The notes: a model not told the origin generated them from the sequence alone. Shown: positions 16,275 to 24,723, counted from the first letter of the stretch. The stretch is 27,477 nucleotides of DNA from an uncultured Eubacterium sp. (GCA_910586445.1 CAJUHV010000053.1:1-27477), one strand, 5' to 3'. A program made the numbers and translations.

Positions 16275-17453
16275 ATGAGCTTTGAATATTTCGAATATCT
16301 GTATGAAAAGAACCAGTTTGATGAGATCCAGATCATAGACAGGGCGGTAGAATCACAGGGACGGCCGTATTATTTTCTGGCTATGGTGCGAAAAGGGGAT
16401 CAGGTGCAGGTCTGTGTTCTGGCACAGACGAAGCCATGGGCAGGCTGCTTTGCTATGGATCAAAATACAATGCGCCAGAATATGAAAGCGTCTCTGATGT
16501 GGGCAGGCTCTGCAGTTGACATGTCAAAAATAGAAATAAACGGCCAGGTGCTGGAAATAGGCGGCGGACAGTTTCAGACGCTCGGTGAGGGCTCGCCGGA
16601 GTGCATGGTATTTCTGGCAAAGCTCGCAGAGGCCGGCTTTAGCATGCCAAAAGACCATGTGTTTTATCAGATGGAATGGAACAGCATTGAATTGTCACAG
16701 GCAGAGGTACGGACGCCGCCTGCTCAGCTGCCGGACTGGAAAAATGCGGATATCTGTGTTACCTGGGCGCAGCAGGCAAAGGGATACTGCATTGAAAAGC
16801 CCTTGAAGCTTATGGCAGTCAGTCAGAAAAAGACAGAATCAGAGGCGGGATCGGACGCAGAATCAAATGCGGGATCAGCTGCAGAGCCAAAGGTGGAAAC
16901 AGATGCGGAATCAGATGTACCGATGATCTGCAGCGGACAGGGATTTTCATTTTCGATGACGGATCAGGACGGCATAGTGAAAAACGCGGTCTGTTATGTA
17001 AACAGTGTAACATTGATTGATATGTGGGCGGAATATGATCAGCAGTTTGCAGACCCGGAATATCAAAAAAAGGCAAGGGAGCATGTTTCTGAGGAACAAT
17101 TTGAGGACATGAAGCAGGATTTGTACCGTGCATTGGAACAGGAATGCCCGCGCGGCATGTGTTTTTTCGGCATAGAGTACGAATGTGAATGCGAAGCTGA
17201 CCTGACCCTGGAATTTTATGCGGCAGAATATCTGGAGTCTTCCCCAGCTGTCCATCATGGCGGTGCCACTGTGTATCTGAGTACTTCAAAGCCGTCCAAA
17301 GAGATCGGAGATCATGGATTAAAGCTGCGTGCGTGCGTGATTCGTACGCCGGCTGCCCCGGATACAAAGGAATTGTGTGTAGAGCTGTTTTCAGCTCATG
17401 AAATGATTCCTGAGAGAGAAGAGGTATTCGCTGGTCGTAAATCTGATACATAG
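16275..17453 (+). CDS. Protein of unknown function with an acidic low-complexity linker
   Basis: A soluble 392-residue protein that I do not recognise. No signal peptide or membrane segment is seen. Two presumably globular parts (about 1-180 and 215-385) are joined by a Ser/Glu/Ala/Asp linker (about 183-214) encoded by imperfect GCxGxATCxGAxGC-type short repeats, suggesting expansion by slippage. The second part has CECEADLTLEFYAAEYLES and several Cys residues. GGGG lies about 7 bases before the ATG. It follows the 26-bp repeat array and is probably separate from, or the end of, the amino-sugar transcript. The function is open. Confidence 0.7.
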   Translation: MSFEYFEYLYEKNQFDEIQIIDRAVESQGRPYYFLAMVRKGDQVQVCVLAQTKPWAGCFAMDQNTMRQNMKASLMWAGSAVDMSKIEINGQVLEIGGGQFQTLGEGSPECMVFLAKLAEAGFSMPKDHVFYQMEWNSIELSQAEVRTPPAQLPDWKNADICVTWAQQAKGYCIEKPLKLMAVSQKKTESEAGSDAESNAGSAAEPKVETDAESDVPMICSGQGFSFSMTDQDGIVKNAVCYVNSVTLIDMWAEYDQQFADPEYQKKAREHVSEEQFEDMKQDLYRALEQECPRGMCFFGIEYECECEADLTLEFYAAEYLESSPAVHHGGATVYLSTSKPSKEIGDHGLKLRACVIRTPAAPDTKELCVELFSAHEMIPEREEVFAGRKSDT

Positions 17454-17489
17454 TGATCGTTTTGCCGTATCAATGTGCTTATAAAGAAG

Positions 17490-17528
17490 TCTGTGCCTGA
17501 CCAGCAACTACAAACTGCCAGGCACAGA
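17490..17528. terminator. Inverted repeat between convergent genes
   Basis: The perfect 10-bp arms TCTGTGCCTG/CAGGCACAGA are separated by 19 nt and lie between the stops of two convergent genes. The following sequence is TTATTTA rather than a strict T-run, so terminator function is likely but not certain. Confidence 0.55.
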
Positions 17529-17545
17529 TTATTTACAGCAAAGCA

Positions 17546-17605
17546 AAGAATTTCCAATTTAATCAACGTATCCCGCTATGCCTTATAAATTTGGGATAAA
17601 TTCTT
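17546..17605. mobile_element. Internal fragment of the fold-back MITE
   Basis: It matches the central palindrome of the full element (AATTTAATCAAC, then CCCGCTATGCC and AAATTTGGGATAAATTCT) without the terminal parts. It lies 4 bp after the stop of the minus-strand permease gene, and its hairpin could serve as a transcript end for that gene. Confidence 0.75.
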
Positions 17606-17609
17606 CAGC

Positions 17610-20351
17610 TTATAGGTTTTCATTTTTTAGAGCATCGATCGGATTATCTTTTTTCAGCTTATTCATGGCATACAGCATAGTCACAAATACGACGGTAAAT
17701 ACGCTCAGTGAGGCGATCCCGATTGCAGCCCAGGGCAGCTGGAATGTTGTTTCATAACCGTCCGATATTGCCCGATAGATCAGGTATGTGATCGCAGCGG
17801 ATACGGGAAGGCCTAAAATAAGTGCCTTTGAGCCGTACAGCAGACATTCAAAGTTCAGCATTTTTTGGAACCCTTTTTGTGTCATGCCTGCCGACTGCAG
17901 CATGGCAAATTCACGGCGGCGCAGTCCGATATTGGTCGAAATCGTATGAAAGACATTTGCTGCTGCGATTAAGGAAATCAGTACAATAAAGCCATAAGAG
18001 AATACCTGTATAATGGTGACAATATTCCGTCTTGATTCTGCAAATTCGGCATGATCATGGAGGCTGCCTGCTCCGAGTCCGGTCTCAGCCAAAGATTTCT
18101 CCAGATCTTTACTGCTTGCCGCATGGTCGTCAGACTGCATATAATATTCGTAATAGTTGTTCTGTGATACAGACAATTCTTTTGGAATCACATATTGGGC
18201 CATGCTGATCGGATAGATTACATTCAGGCTGGCAGCGCTTTTTTCGGAAATGTAAAATGGATAGTCTGTAATCGTTTTGCCGGATGTCAGCGTGTAGCTG
18301 ACATAGGCATCTTCATAAGGTACCTTTATGATGTCTTTATCGTTTTCGTCATTTGCAAAAAGCAGAAACTCTTTTCCGTTTTGCTTTTTTATTTCATAAG
18401 TATAATAATATCCGTCAATTGGTTTTATACCTACGCAGGATATTTCATTGTCGTCAGATTTTAGTGCATCGGTTGTGATAAATTTCTGCGTTTCGTTATC
18501 AAACTGTGTATGTTTATCAATTGTGACAGCCAGAGGGTGTGCCGTATTGAAATAGTCATCCCTGTTGAGGCTGTATGTGTCTAATAGCTTTTCAAATTCG
18601 CTGTCCTGTATAAAATAAAGATAGCCGTATACACCTGCGCGGTCTTTCTCTACTTTATAGCCGATTTCTTGTGTTGGATCTTCAGAGGCGCTGGTTTCCA
18701 GAAATTCCTCTGTCAGCAGCTCTTTTGAGGCAGACCCGAAAAAAGAGCTGGTATTCATATACATACAGTCGGTAATATTTTTATCGGACAAAAAAAGCTC
18801 CAGCAGATCATCCGGCGTCTTGCCATTTAGTTCTTTTGTACGGCAGGTGAACGAAAGGTCGTAAGCAGCGGTGCCGAGTCCGCCTGTTACAGATTCCATA
18901 AGATAGCCGGAAAAAGCGGAGGCAGATACAAATAGGACTATACTCATAAACAGGCTGATTACAGTAGCGCGGTATTTTTTACGGCTTCTTTTGTAGTGCT
19001 TGGAGGCGAGCATTCCGGGCAGGCCGAAGAGCTTATATGTGAGCCATGATGTTTTGAGCGGTTTTCTGCCGGTTTTGATGTCTGTATTCTGGCGGATTGC
19101 TTCGATGGCGGATATTTTGGCAGCTCTGCGTGAAGGAATCCATGCAGAAATAAGTACGGTTATGACGGCAACAATTACAGCGATTACAATTGAAATCCAA
19201 GATACACATATGCGCATTTTGCCGTTGAAGCTGCCTGTCAGCGCAGCAAATTTGCTGCCGATCAGCAAAAGAGTGATGCTGATGCCTGCTATGCCGACTC
19301 CGATCCCGGCAGGTATGCCGATCAGGCTTACGGAAAACGCTTCAAAGAGCACCATATTGCGCAGCTGCTTTTTTGTAGCGCCGATAGAGGAAAGCAGCCC
19401 GAACTGTTTTGTCCTCTCCGATACGGATATGGAAAATGCGTTATAGATCAAAGAGATTGAGCCGAGCATAATCAAAGCTATCACAATAGCAGCGAGGTTA
19501 AAAAGTACAATCATAAAGCTGTCATAGCCGGAGACGCCCGAAAAAAGCAGCACATCTGTATTTACTGCACTTATCATATGCGGGTTATCAGCCTGCATGG
19601 CATTTATAAAGGGATAGATTTCTTTTGCATGCTTCATTTTAAAATAGATGTCATATTCTGCGGTCTGATCCGGCGAATAGTCAGCAACGGTCAGCGCCGT
19701 ATAGCCAGGTGACGTATATTCTTCAAAAGCAGGACGCTGATAAGTGCCCACGACCTTGTATGTCCGGGTAATTTTGACATCTATATTCTCATCATTGAGT
19801 ATTGTTTCACCGGTTTTATGGTCATAGGTGTAGCAGGGGTTGTTTTGTCCCATCGAAGAACCGTCCAGCATCCGTCTGCCGATATCCAGAGTAATTGTAT
19901 CGCCTGTTTTATAAACCGTTCCGCCGTTTGAGGCAAGGTGCACCGGCAGAAGGATTTCGTCCGGGCTTTCTGGCAGGGTGCCGGTGACTAAATGTACCGG
20001 CATTGATTCAAAGAAGGCATCGGCTTCGCCGCCGATAATATATAGATACGGTTTATAAATATTGCTGCTGCCTATATCGGCATAACCAAGCAGCTGTCCA
20101 TAAAAGGCGTTTTCTATCTGGTCATCGGCATATAGATCTTCGTATGCATCCCAGTCTGCGCTGCAGACAGCGCCGTGCCAGTCGCCGTTTGTGTAAACCG
20201 CATAGTCTAAAATATAGTTTTGTATGCTGGAAATAAATGTAGTTACGGCACAGATCATCGCAGCAGAGAGTATAATACCGATGATTGTGACAGTGGTACG
20301 GGTTTTATTCTGTTTTAATGATTGAATTGTAACTTTATGAAATATATTCAT
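17610..20351 (-). CDS. Large FtsX/MacB-type ABC transporter permease
   Basis: A 913-residue membrane permease. It has an N-terminal membrane anchor (about 18-40) followed by an extracytoplasmic MacB-like region (about 45-270). A first FtsX block of three membrane segments follows (about 275-400), including SISVSERTKQFGLLSSIGATKKQ. Then come another anchor near 455-480, a second extracytoplasmic region (about 485-770) and a C-terminal FtsX block (about 780-905) with NIGLRRREFAMLQSAGMTQKGF. This double layout is common in Firmicute peptide-export or resistance transporters. It starts with a 4-bp overlap with the ATPase gene and probably shares its transcript. The substrate is unknown. Confidence 0.87.
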   Translation of the reverse strand: MNIFHKVTIQSLKQNKTRTTVTIIGIILSAAMICAVTTFISSIQNYILDYAVYTNGDWHGAVCSADWDAYEDLYADDQIENAFYGQLLGYADIGSSNIYKPYLYIIGGEADAFFESMPVHLVTGTLPESPDEILLPVHLASNGGTVYKTGDTITLDIGRRMLDGSSMGQNNPCYTYDHKTGETILNDENIDVKITRTYKVVGTYQRPAFEEYTSPGYTALTVADYSPDQTAEYDIYFKMKHAKEIYPFINAMQADNPHMISAVNTDVLLFSGVSGYDSFMIVLFNLAAIVIALIMLGSISLIYNAFSISVSERTKQFGLLSSIGATKKQLRNMVLFEAFSVSLIGIPAGIGVGIAGISITLLLIGSKFAALTGSFNGKMRICVSWISIVIAVIVAVITVLISAWIPSRRAAKISAIEAIRQNTDIKTGRKPLKTSWLTYKLFGLPGMLASKHYKRSRKKYRATVISLFMSIVLFVSASAFSGYLMESVTGGLGTAAYDLSFTCRTKELNGKTPDDLLELFLSDKNITDCMYMNTSSFFGSASKELLTEEFLETSASEDPTQEIGYKVEKDRAGVYGYLYFIQDSEFEKLLDTYSLNRDDYFNTAHPLAVTIDKHTQFDNETQKFITTDALKSDDNEISCVGIKPIDGYYYTYEIKKQNGKEFLLFANDENDKDIIKVPYEDAYVSYTLTSGKTITDYPFYISEKSAASLNVIYPISMAQYVIPKELSVSQNNYYEYYMQSDDHAASSKDLEKSLAETGLGAGSLHDHAEFAESRRNIVTIIQVFSYGFIVLISLIAAANVFHTISTNIGLRRREFAMLQSAGMTQKGFQKMLNFECLLYGSKALILGLPVSAAITYLIYRAISDGYETTFQLPWAAIGIASLSVFTVVFVTMLYAMNKLKKDNPIDALKNENL

Positions 20352-21031
20352 CTGCGTATTACCTCCTCACGGGTGATTCTGCCGTCTTCAATCGCCAGAA
20401 TGCGGTCTGCCTGCAGGGCGATGCTTTCGTCGTGTGTAATAACGATCAGTGTCTGATTGTATTTTTGGTTGGACGATTTTAACAGGCTTACGATTTCCTG
20501 ACTGTTTTTGGAATCAAGGTTTCCGGTCGGTTCGTCTGCAAGCACGACAGCAGGGGCATTCATCAGTGCCCTGCCGATGGATACTCTCTGCTGCTGTCCG
20601 CCCGAAAGCTGGTTCGGCAGATGATTTTCACGTCCGTTCAGCTTTAAGACTGCCAGCAGCTCGTTTAACCTGTCTGTATTGACGTTCTGATTGTCCATAA
20701 GTACCGGGAGGGTAATATTTTCGGTGACGTTTAATACCGGGATCAGGTTATAAAACTGATAAATCAGGCCGACCTGACGGCGGCGGAAGATAGCCAGCTG
20801 TTCGTCGTTTTGGGCGTATACGTCGCTGCCGTCCATATAGACCTTTCCGCTGGTAGGCTTATCGACGCCGCCTAATATGTGAAGCAGGGTAGATTTACCT
20901 GAGCCGGACGGGCCGATGATTGCAACGAACTCACCTTTGTTTACCGAAAAAGATACATGATCCAATGCAGTTACCTGGTTTTCACCTTTGCTGTAAGTCT
21001 TGCATAGATTTTCAACTCTTAAAATTTCCAT
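20348..21031 (-). CDS. ABC transporter ATP-binding protein, MacB/LolD type
   Basis: A 227-residue ATPase with Walker A GPSGSGKST (40-48), Q-loop YQFYN near 91, signature LSGGQ (142-146), Walker B VVLADEP (162-168) and switch THD. It pairs with the downstream FtsX-type permease. The start at 21031 is chosen because AAGGAG lies 9 bases upstream. A longer open frame begins at 21148 inside the MITE and would add a repeat-derived N-terminus without a ribosome site. The leader contains a complete fold-back element (21111-21276). Confidence 0.9.
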   Translation of the reverse strand: MEILRVENLCKTYSKGENQVTALDHVSFSVNKGEFVAIIGPSGSGKSTLLHILGGVDKPTSGKVYMDGSDVYAQNDEQLAIFRRRQVGLIYQFYNLIPVLNVTENITLPVLMDNQNVNTDRLNELLAVLKLNGRENHLPNQLSGGQQQRVSIGRALMNAPAVVLADEPTGNLDSKNSQEIVSLLKSSNQKYNQTLIVITHDESIALQADRILAIEDGRITREEVIRR

Positions 21032-21110
21032 GAAAGCGGTCTCCTTTTTTGTGATAGATTTAGGTGGTGCCCGGCCGAGGAACGGGTGCTGAATATAAAA
21101 ATCAGCCGGG

Positions 21111-21276
21111 CTAGAGCGTGTTTGAAAAATCATTCCCGCGATCTGCACTCCCCACTTAGCGGAGAATCTATCCCAAATTTAATCAACATAGCCCGCTATG
21201 CCTCATAAATTTGGGATAAATTCTCCACCAAGTGTGAAGCACATCTCACGGAAAGCATTTTTCAAACACGCTCTAG
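21111..21276 (+). mobile_element. Full 166-bp fold-back MITE in the ABC operon leader
   Basis: The terminal repeats CTAGAGCGTGTTTGAAAAAT/ATTTTTCAAACACGCTCTAG are perfect. The similarity of the two arms extends almost to the centre: GGAGAATCTATCCCAAATTTA on the left against GGAGAATTTATCCCAAATTTA (reverse complement) on the right. The whole element can thus fold into one long hairpin capped by ATAG-CCCG-CTAT. It encodes no protein of useful length. Confidence 0.9.
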
Positions 21277-21278
21277 TG

Positions 21279-21332
21279 ATCATACGGCCTGAAAGTGACA
21301 GGCGGGTGACTTAAAAATAACAAATGTGTCAC
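21279..21332 (-). promoter_or_regulatory. Candidate promoter and regulator half-sites of the ABC operon
   Basis: On the minus strand, GTCAC-N6-GTCAC (21295-21310, 11-bp period) precedes a TATGAT -10-like hexamer (21279-21284). A further inverted copy is at about 21327-21331. No -35 consensus exists. Tandem half-sites with an 11-bp step fit an OmpR-family response regulator, such as the one encoded just upstream. The start of transcription would fall inside the end of the MITE. Confidence 0.4.
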
Positions 21333-21347
21333 TATAGTCGTTATGGT

Positions 21348-21474
21348 CTTAACAAAATGACGGGGCTGTCACAGCAAAGAGTGCATATACAAGATATAGA
21401 TTTCATTCCAAATCGGATTTCGCTGGATCTTGCATATATCTTTCTTAGTGCGACAGCCCCGTCATTTTGTTAAG
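21348..21474. repeat. 127-nt near-palindromic hairpin after the kinase gene
   Basis: Perfect 23-bp outer arms (CTTAACAAAATGACGGGGCTGTC and its complement, 21348-21370 and 21452-21474) continue into partly paired inner arms (GCATATACAAGAT against ATCTTGCATATATC). It begins 3 bp after the kinase stop codon. It may be a strong terminator or a second fold-back element. The rest of 21032-21477 is the MITE and the promoter region. Confidence 0.8.
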
Positions 21475-21477
21475 GCC

Positions 21478-22479
21478 TCAGACAGTTCCTTTAAAAAAAC
21501 GAATTCGAAACCTTGCACCCTTGTGCAGACGGTTTTCGGCTTTAATCGTGCCATTCTGCGCGGCTATAATCGTCCGCGCCAATGCAAGGCCGATGCCAAA
21601 GCTCTGATCGCCTGAGTCCTTTCCTTTATAAAAACGCTCAAAGATATGCGGGAGATCCTGCCTGTCAATGCCGTTTCCATCGTCTGAGATGACAATTTCT
21701 GTATACAGGGCATTTTCTGAGGCATTGATCGTAATCGTACCGCCGTTTGGCGTGTGTTCCATACAGTTTTTTAAAATATTGGTGACTGCTTCACATGTCC
21801 ATAAAAGATCTCCGGTAAAGGTACCCTCGCCGGATATTTTTAACGTCTGGTTTCGTAATTCCATCGGTACGAGCACGGGCGCAGCAGATTTTTGAAGCAG
21901 CTCTAAAAGAGGTGACTGCTGGGTCTGGAACGTGACAGTTCCTGCGTCCAGCCTGGAGATTTTCAGCAGTGCGTCAATCAGCCAGTCAATGCGTGAAAGC
22001 AGCCCGTACAGCTCGTGCGACAGCTTCTGCCGCTGTGCATCGGGGATGTCCGGCTTGGACAGGAGGGATACGAGCAGGTTAATCGATGTGAGCGGAGTAC
22101 GTATCTGATGAGAGATATCTGCCAGAGAATCGGCGAGGAAGATCTTTTCTTCACACATATGCTGCTGCTGTTCACGCAGGCGGACAGTCATTTTATAGAT
22201 CTCGCTCTGTAAAATGCCAAGCTCACCCTCGGCATATTGTTCGATTGAAATATGGCAGTCTCCATGCAGGATCTGGTTAATGTCGGCAGCGAGATTGGAA
22301 ATGCGCCGGTATCGTTTAATGGTGGCAGACATATACAGGACTGTATACAAAATGCATACTGCCAGCATTAGAAAGCCGAAGCGCACTTCCCAAAGAAAAG
22401 ATAGCAGTGTCGCTGCAAGGGCGGTCACGCCATGGAGCAGCAGTATATTTTTTACTTCCAGATTTCTAAGCATTTTCAT
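21478..22479 (-). CDS. Sensor histidine kinase, intramembrane-sensing type
   Basis: A 333-residue kinase. Two membrane segments (about 11-29 and 34-52) are separated by only a few residues, so there is almost no extracellular sensor. This is typical of BceS-like kinases that take their signal from an ABC transporter. The phosphoacceptor is His124 in DISHQIRTPLTS. The ATPase domain shows the N box (NILKNCMEH), the G1 box (DDGNGID) and GIGLALA. It overlaps the regulator gene by 3 bases (ATGA). The neighbouring ABC transporter is the likely signalling partner. Confidence 0.9.
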   Translation of the reverse strand: MKMLRNLEVKNILLLHGVTALAATLLSFLWEVRFGFLMLAVCILYTVLYMSATIKRYRRISNLAADINQILHGDCHISIEQYAEGELGILQSEIYKMTVRLREQQQHMCEEKIFLADSLADISHQIRTPLTSINLLVSLLSKPDIPDAQRQKLSHELYGLLSRIDWLIDALLKISRLDAGTVTFQTQQSPLLELLQKSAAPVLVPMELRNQTLKISGEGTFTGDLLWTCEAVTNILKNCMEHTPNGGTITINASENALYTEIVISDDGNGIDRQDLPHIFERFYKGKDSGDQSFGIGLALARTIIAAQNGTIKAENRLHKGARFRIRFFKGTV

Positions 22480-23150
22480 GATTCATCAACCTTATAACCG
22501 AGCCCGCGGACAGTTTTAATTATTTTCGGATTCTGCGGATCGTCTTCTATTTTTTCCCTGAGCCGCTTAATGTATACGGTCAGTGTGTTATCGTTTACAA
22601 ATTCGCCTGCAATGTCCCAGATGGTTTCCAGCAGCTGTGACCTTGTCAGCACTGCGCCGCGGTTGTTTAAGAACACGAGAAACAGGCGGTACTCAAGAGC
22701 CGACAGATATAAATCCCTGCCGTTTTTGCTGGCGGTGCCCTTTACGGTATCGACAGTGATTTCGCCAAGATGTATGACGGAGCCTGCGTTTCCTGTAAGG
22801 CGCAGAATGTTTTTAATTCGGGAAATCAGTTCCCTCGGCCGGAAAGGCTTGGATATGTAGTCGTCTGCGCCTATTTCAAATCCCGTCACGGTACTATACT
22901 CATCGCCGGAGGCAGTAAGGAAGATGACCGGAATTTTATAGGCAGACTTGACCGCAGCGCAGACTGCAAAGCCGTTGCCGTCTGATAAGGAGATGTCCAG
23001 CAGGACAAGGTCAAACTGCTCGTTTTCCATCAGCGTGAGCGCGCCTGTCTGCCCCGTGGCGTTTTTTACCTCATATCCTTCGGCAGAAAGAAATGTCGTC
23101 AGGCTGGAAATAATGCTTTTATCGTCTTCAACTACTAAGATCTTTGTCAT
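22476..23150 (-). CDS. OmpR/PhoB-family response regulator
   Basis: A 224-residue regulator with a receiver domain (phosphoacceptor Asp52 in LLDISL, acidic pocket EDD 8-10, Lys101 in SKPF) and a C-terminal winged-helix domain (about 127-222, ALEYRLF and TVYIKRLREKIE, ending RGLGYKV). The start at 23150 is supported by AGAAGG 7 bases upstream; the frame stays open to 23213 without a ribosome site. It forms an operon with the kinase and probably acts on the ABC genes downstream. Confidence 0.92.
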   Translation of the reverse strand: MTKILVVEDDKSIISSLTTFLSAEGYEVKNATGQTGALTLMENEQFDLVLLDISLSDGNGFAVCAAVKSAYKIPVIFLTASGDEYSTVTGFEIGADDYISKPFRPRELISRIKNILRLTGNAGSVIHLGEITVDTVKGTASKNGRDLYLSALEYRLFLVFLNNRGAVLTRSQLLETIWDIAGEFVNDNTLTVYIKRLREKIEDDPQNPKIIKTVRGLGYKVDES

Positions 23151-23183
23151 AAAAATACCTTCTTGAAATATGATTTGATTGTT

Positions 23184-23213
23184 TTTATAATACCAGTTTG
23201 TAACTTTTGTCAA
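23184..23213 (-). promoter_or_regulatory. Promoter of the two-component genes
   Basis: On the minus strand the -35 is a perfect TTGACA (complement of 23208-23213) and the -10 is TATAAA (23184-23189), 18 bp apart, about 35 bp before the regulator start. Confidence 0.65.
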
Positions 23214-23423
23214 AATTTAAAAAGCTGTAAATTGGTGTTTATATGTAAACTGGATTTATAGATAAACTGGATTTTATCATTATACCATATGCCTGTGAAC
23301 GGCTGCAATTAAACTGTATGCGATTTTCTTATTTGAGCTGTCTAATTTATAAAAAATTATTCTTAAAAGTGCACGCAGAAGATTTATAAGCTTATTCTAA
23401 CGGCCGCATTATTAAATAACCAC

Positions 23424-23590
23424 GACAAACGCATGAATGAACATTTTATTAACAAAACAAATGAATATACAGGAAAAGGACATGAAAATGAATATTTATG
23501 CATAGTGTTTCAAACATTATAGTAAAAACTTGGTTAAATTTCATATCTTCGTAACATATTATTTATAATTTGTTCATTCATGCGTTTGTC
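23424..23590. mobile_element. AT-rich element with 20-bp terminal inverted repeats
   Basis: GACAAACGCATGAATGAACA (23424-23443) and its exact complement (23571-23590) enclose 127 bp of AT-rich DNA without a gene. TTAAAT occurs a few bases outside each arm (23412-23417 and about 23595-23600) and could be a target duplication. A MITE-like element is the best guess. The remainder of the 23151-23752 gap holds only promoters. Confidence 0.55.
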
Positions 23591-23631
23591 ATGTTAAATC
23601 ACGGGTTACGGTAGCCAAAAACAACAGCTTG

Positions 23632-23640
23632 TGCTATACT
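23632..23640 (+). promoter_or_regulatory. Extended -10 promoter of the kinase-like gene
   Basis: TGCTATACT is an extended -10 (TATACT at 23635-23640). A poor -35 lies upstream. It is about 110 bp before the start codon at 23753. Confidence 0.45.
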
Positions 23641-23752
23641 TAGATTATGGATTCTGGAAGTCAAATAACAGTTTATCGTGTTTGGAAGACTTTGTGGAAG
23701 AGCATATGCTTTCGCAGAATAGATTTGTTTAACAGCAGCAGGAGGATGAGTT

Positions 23753-24697
23753 ATGAATATTACTATTACAGGAAATTTAGGCAGCGGTAAGACAAGTGTA
23801 TGCAACGAACTGAAAAAATATGGCTTTACAATTATATCGGCGGGGGATATTTTCCGTGAGATTGCAGCAGAAAAGGGAATGACCGTCATAGAGCTGAATG
23901 AAGCGGCAAAAAGTGACCGCAGCATTGACGACATGCTGGACCAGCGCAGTACGCAGCTTGGGAAGGAAATGGATCATACGGTGTTTGATTCCCGCCTGGC
24001 TTGGCATTTTGTAGAAAAGAGCTTTAAAGTCTTTCTGCTTGTAGATACAAAAGAAGCAGCCAGACGGGTATTTGAAGGAAATAACCGCAGCGCAGAGGTA
24101 TACCAGAATGCAGAAGAGGCATGCATAGGTCTTAAAACACGCGCAAGGCTGGAGCAGGAGCGGTTTTCTGATTTATATCAGCTGAATTATTACGACGCCG
24201 GCAATTATGATCTGATTATTGAGAGCAGCTGTGCGACACCGCTTGAGATTGCACAGGAAATAAAGCGGAATTTCGAACTGTATCAGTCCCAGCCGTTTAC
24301 TGCAAAGGTTGAGCTGAATCTGCGCAGCCTGTATCCGGCAGGAAATTATAACGACATGGATCTGGGGCTGTTCGATCACTGCCGCCTTGCCGAGCAGAAA
24401 AACAGCGCCTCATTGTGTGCATTAGAACCAGTCAGCATTACGGTAAAGCATGGATATAACTATGTGCTGGGAGCGCCTCACAGTGTATTTGCCGCAGCAG
24501 CAGCGGGCAAAGTATTTACCGAGGTAAAAGGCATTCAGATGGATGAAAAGGCACAGGAGGCAGTAATGCCCCTGCCAGAGGATGAATTGAAAAAATTTGA
24601 GCAGGCAGGGCAGTTTCAGTATACATGCAATCCGGCTGTCACTGCTGAAAAATCCGGTTATATGCTGGATTTTTCTAACAGTATATTTTGCGGCTGA
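23753..24697 (+). CDS. Cytidylate-kinase-like protein fused to a ParB-like domain
   Basis: A 314-residue protein. The N-terminal part (1 to about 185) is a P-loop nucleoside-monophosphate kinase of the archaeal cytidylate-kinase/AAA type: Walker A GNLGSGKTS (7-15), ISAGDIFREIA (30-40), LVDTKEAARRVF. The C-terminal part (about 190-310) is not kinase. Its LNLRSLYPAG... and VKHGYNYVLGAPHSVFAAAAAGKVFTEVK resemble the ParB/Srx-type pattern (position, then ligand loop, then AAxxAG), though the usual GxHR motif is altered. The substrate and role are unknown; it may be a nucleotide or small-molecule kinase. AGGAGGATGAGTT precedes the ATG. The Vsr-type gene follows closely. Confidence 0.72.
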   Translation: MNITITGNLGSGKTSVCNELKKYGFTIISAGDIFREIAAEKGMTVIELNEAAKSDRSIDDMLDQRSTQLGKEMDHTVFDSRLAWHFVEKSFKVFLLVDTKEAARRVFEGNNRSAEVYQNAEEACIGLKTRARLEQERFSDLYQLNYYDAGNYDLIIESSCATPLEIAQEIKRNFELYQSQPFTAKVELNLRSLYPAGNYNDMDLGLFDHCRLAEQKNSASLCALEPVSITVKHGYNYVLGAPHSVFAAAAAGKVFTEVKGIQMDEKAQEAVMPLPEDELKKFEQAGQFQYTCNPAVTAEKSGYMLDFSNSIFCG

Positions 24698-24723
24698 TTG
24701 AAATACGGTCTGGAGATGATTAT

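Noticed and set aside
21032..21148. Longer N-terminus of the minus-strand ABC ATPase starting inside the MITE
   Set aside because: The extra residues come from the repeat, there is no ribosome site at 21148, and AAGGAG fits the ATG at 21031.
23500..23512. Tiny ORF with GGAAAAGGAC ribosome-like site inside the AT-rich element
   Set aside because: It gives only about seven codons before a stop; no evidence of function.
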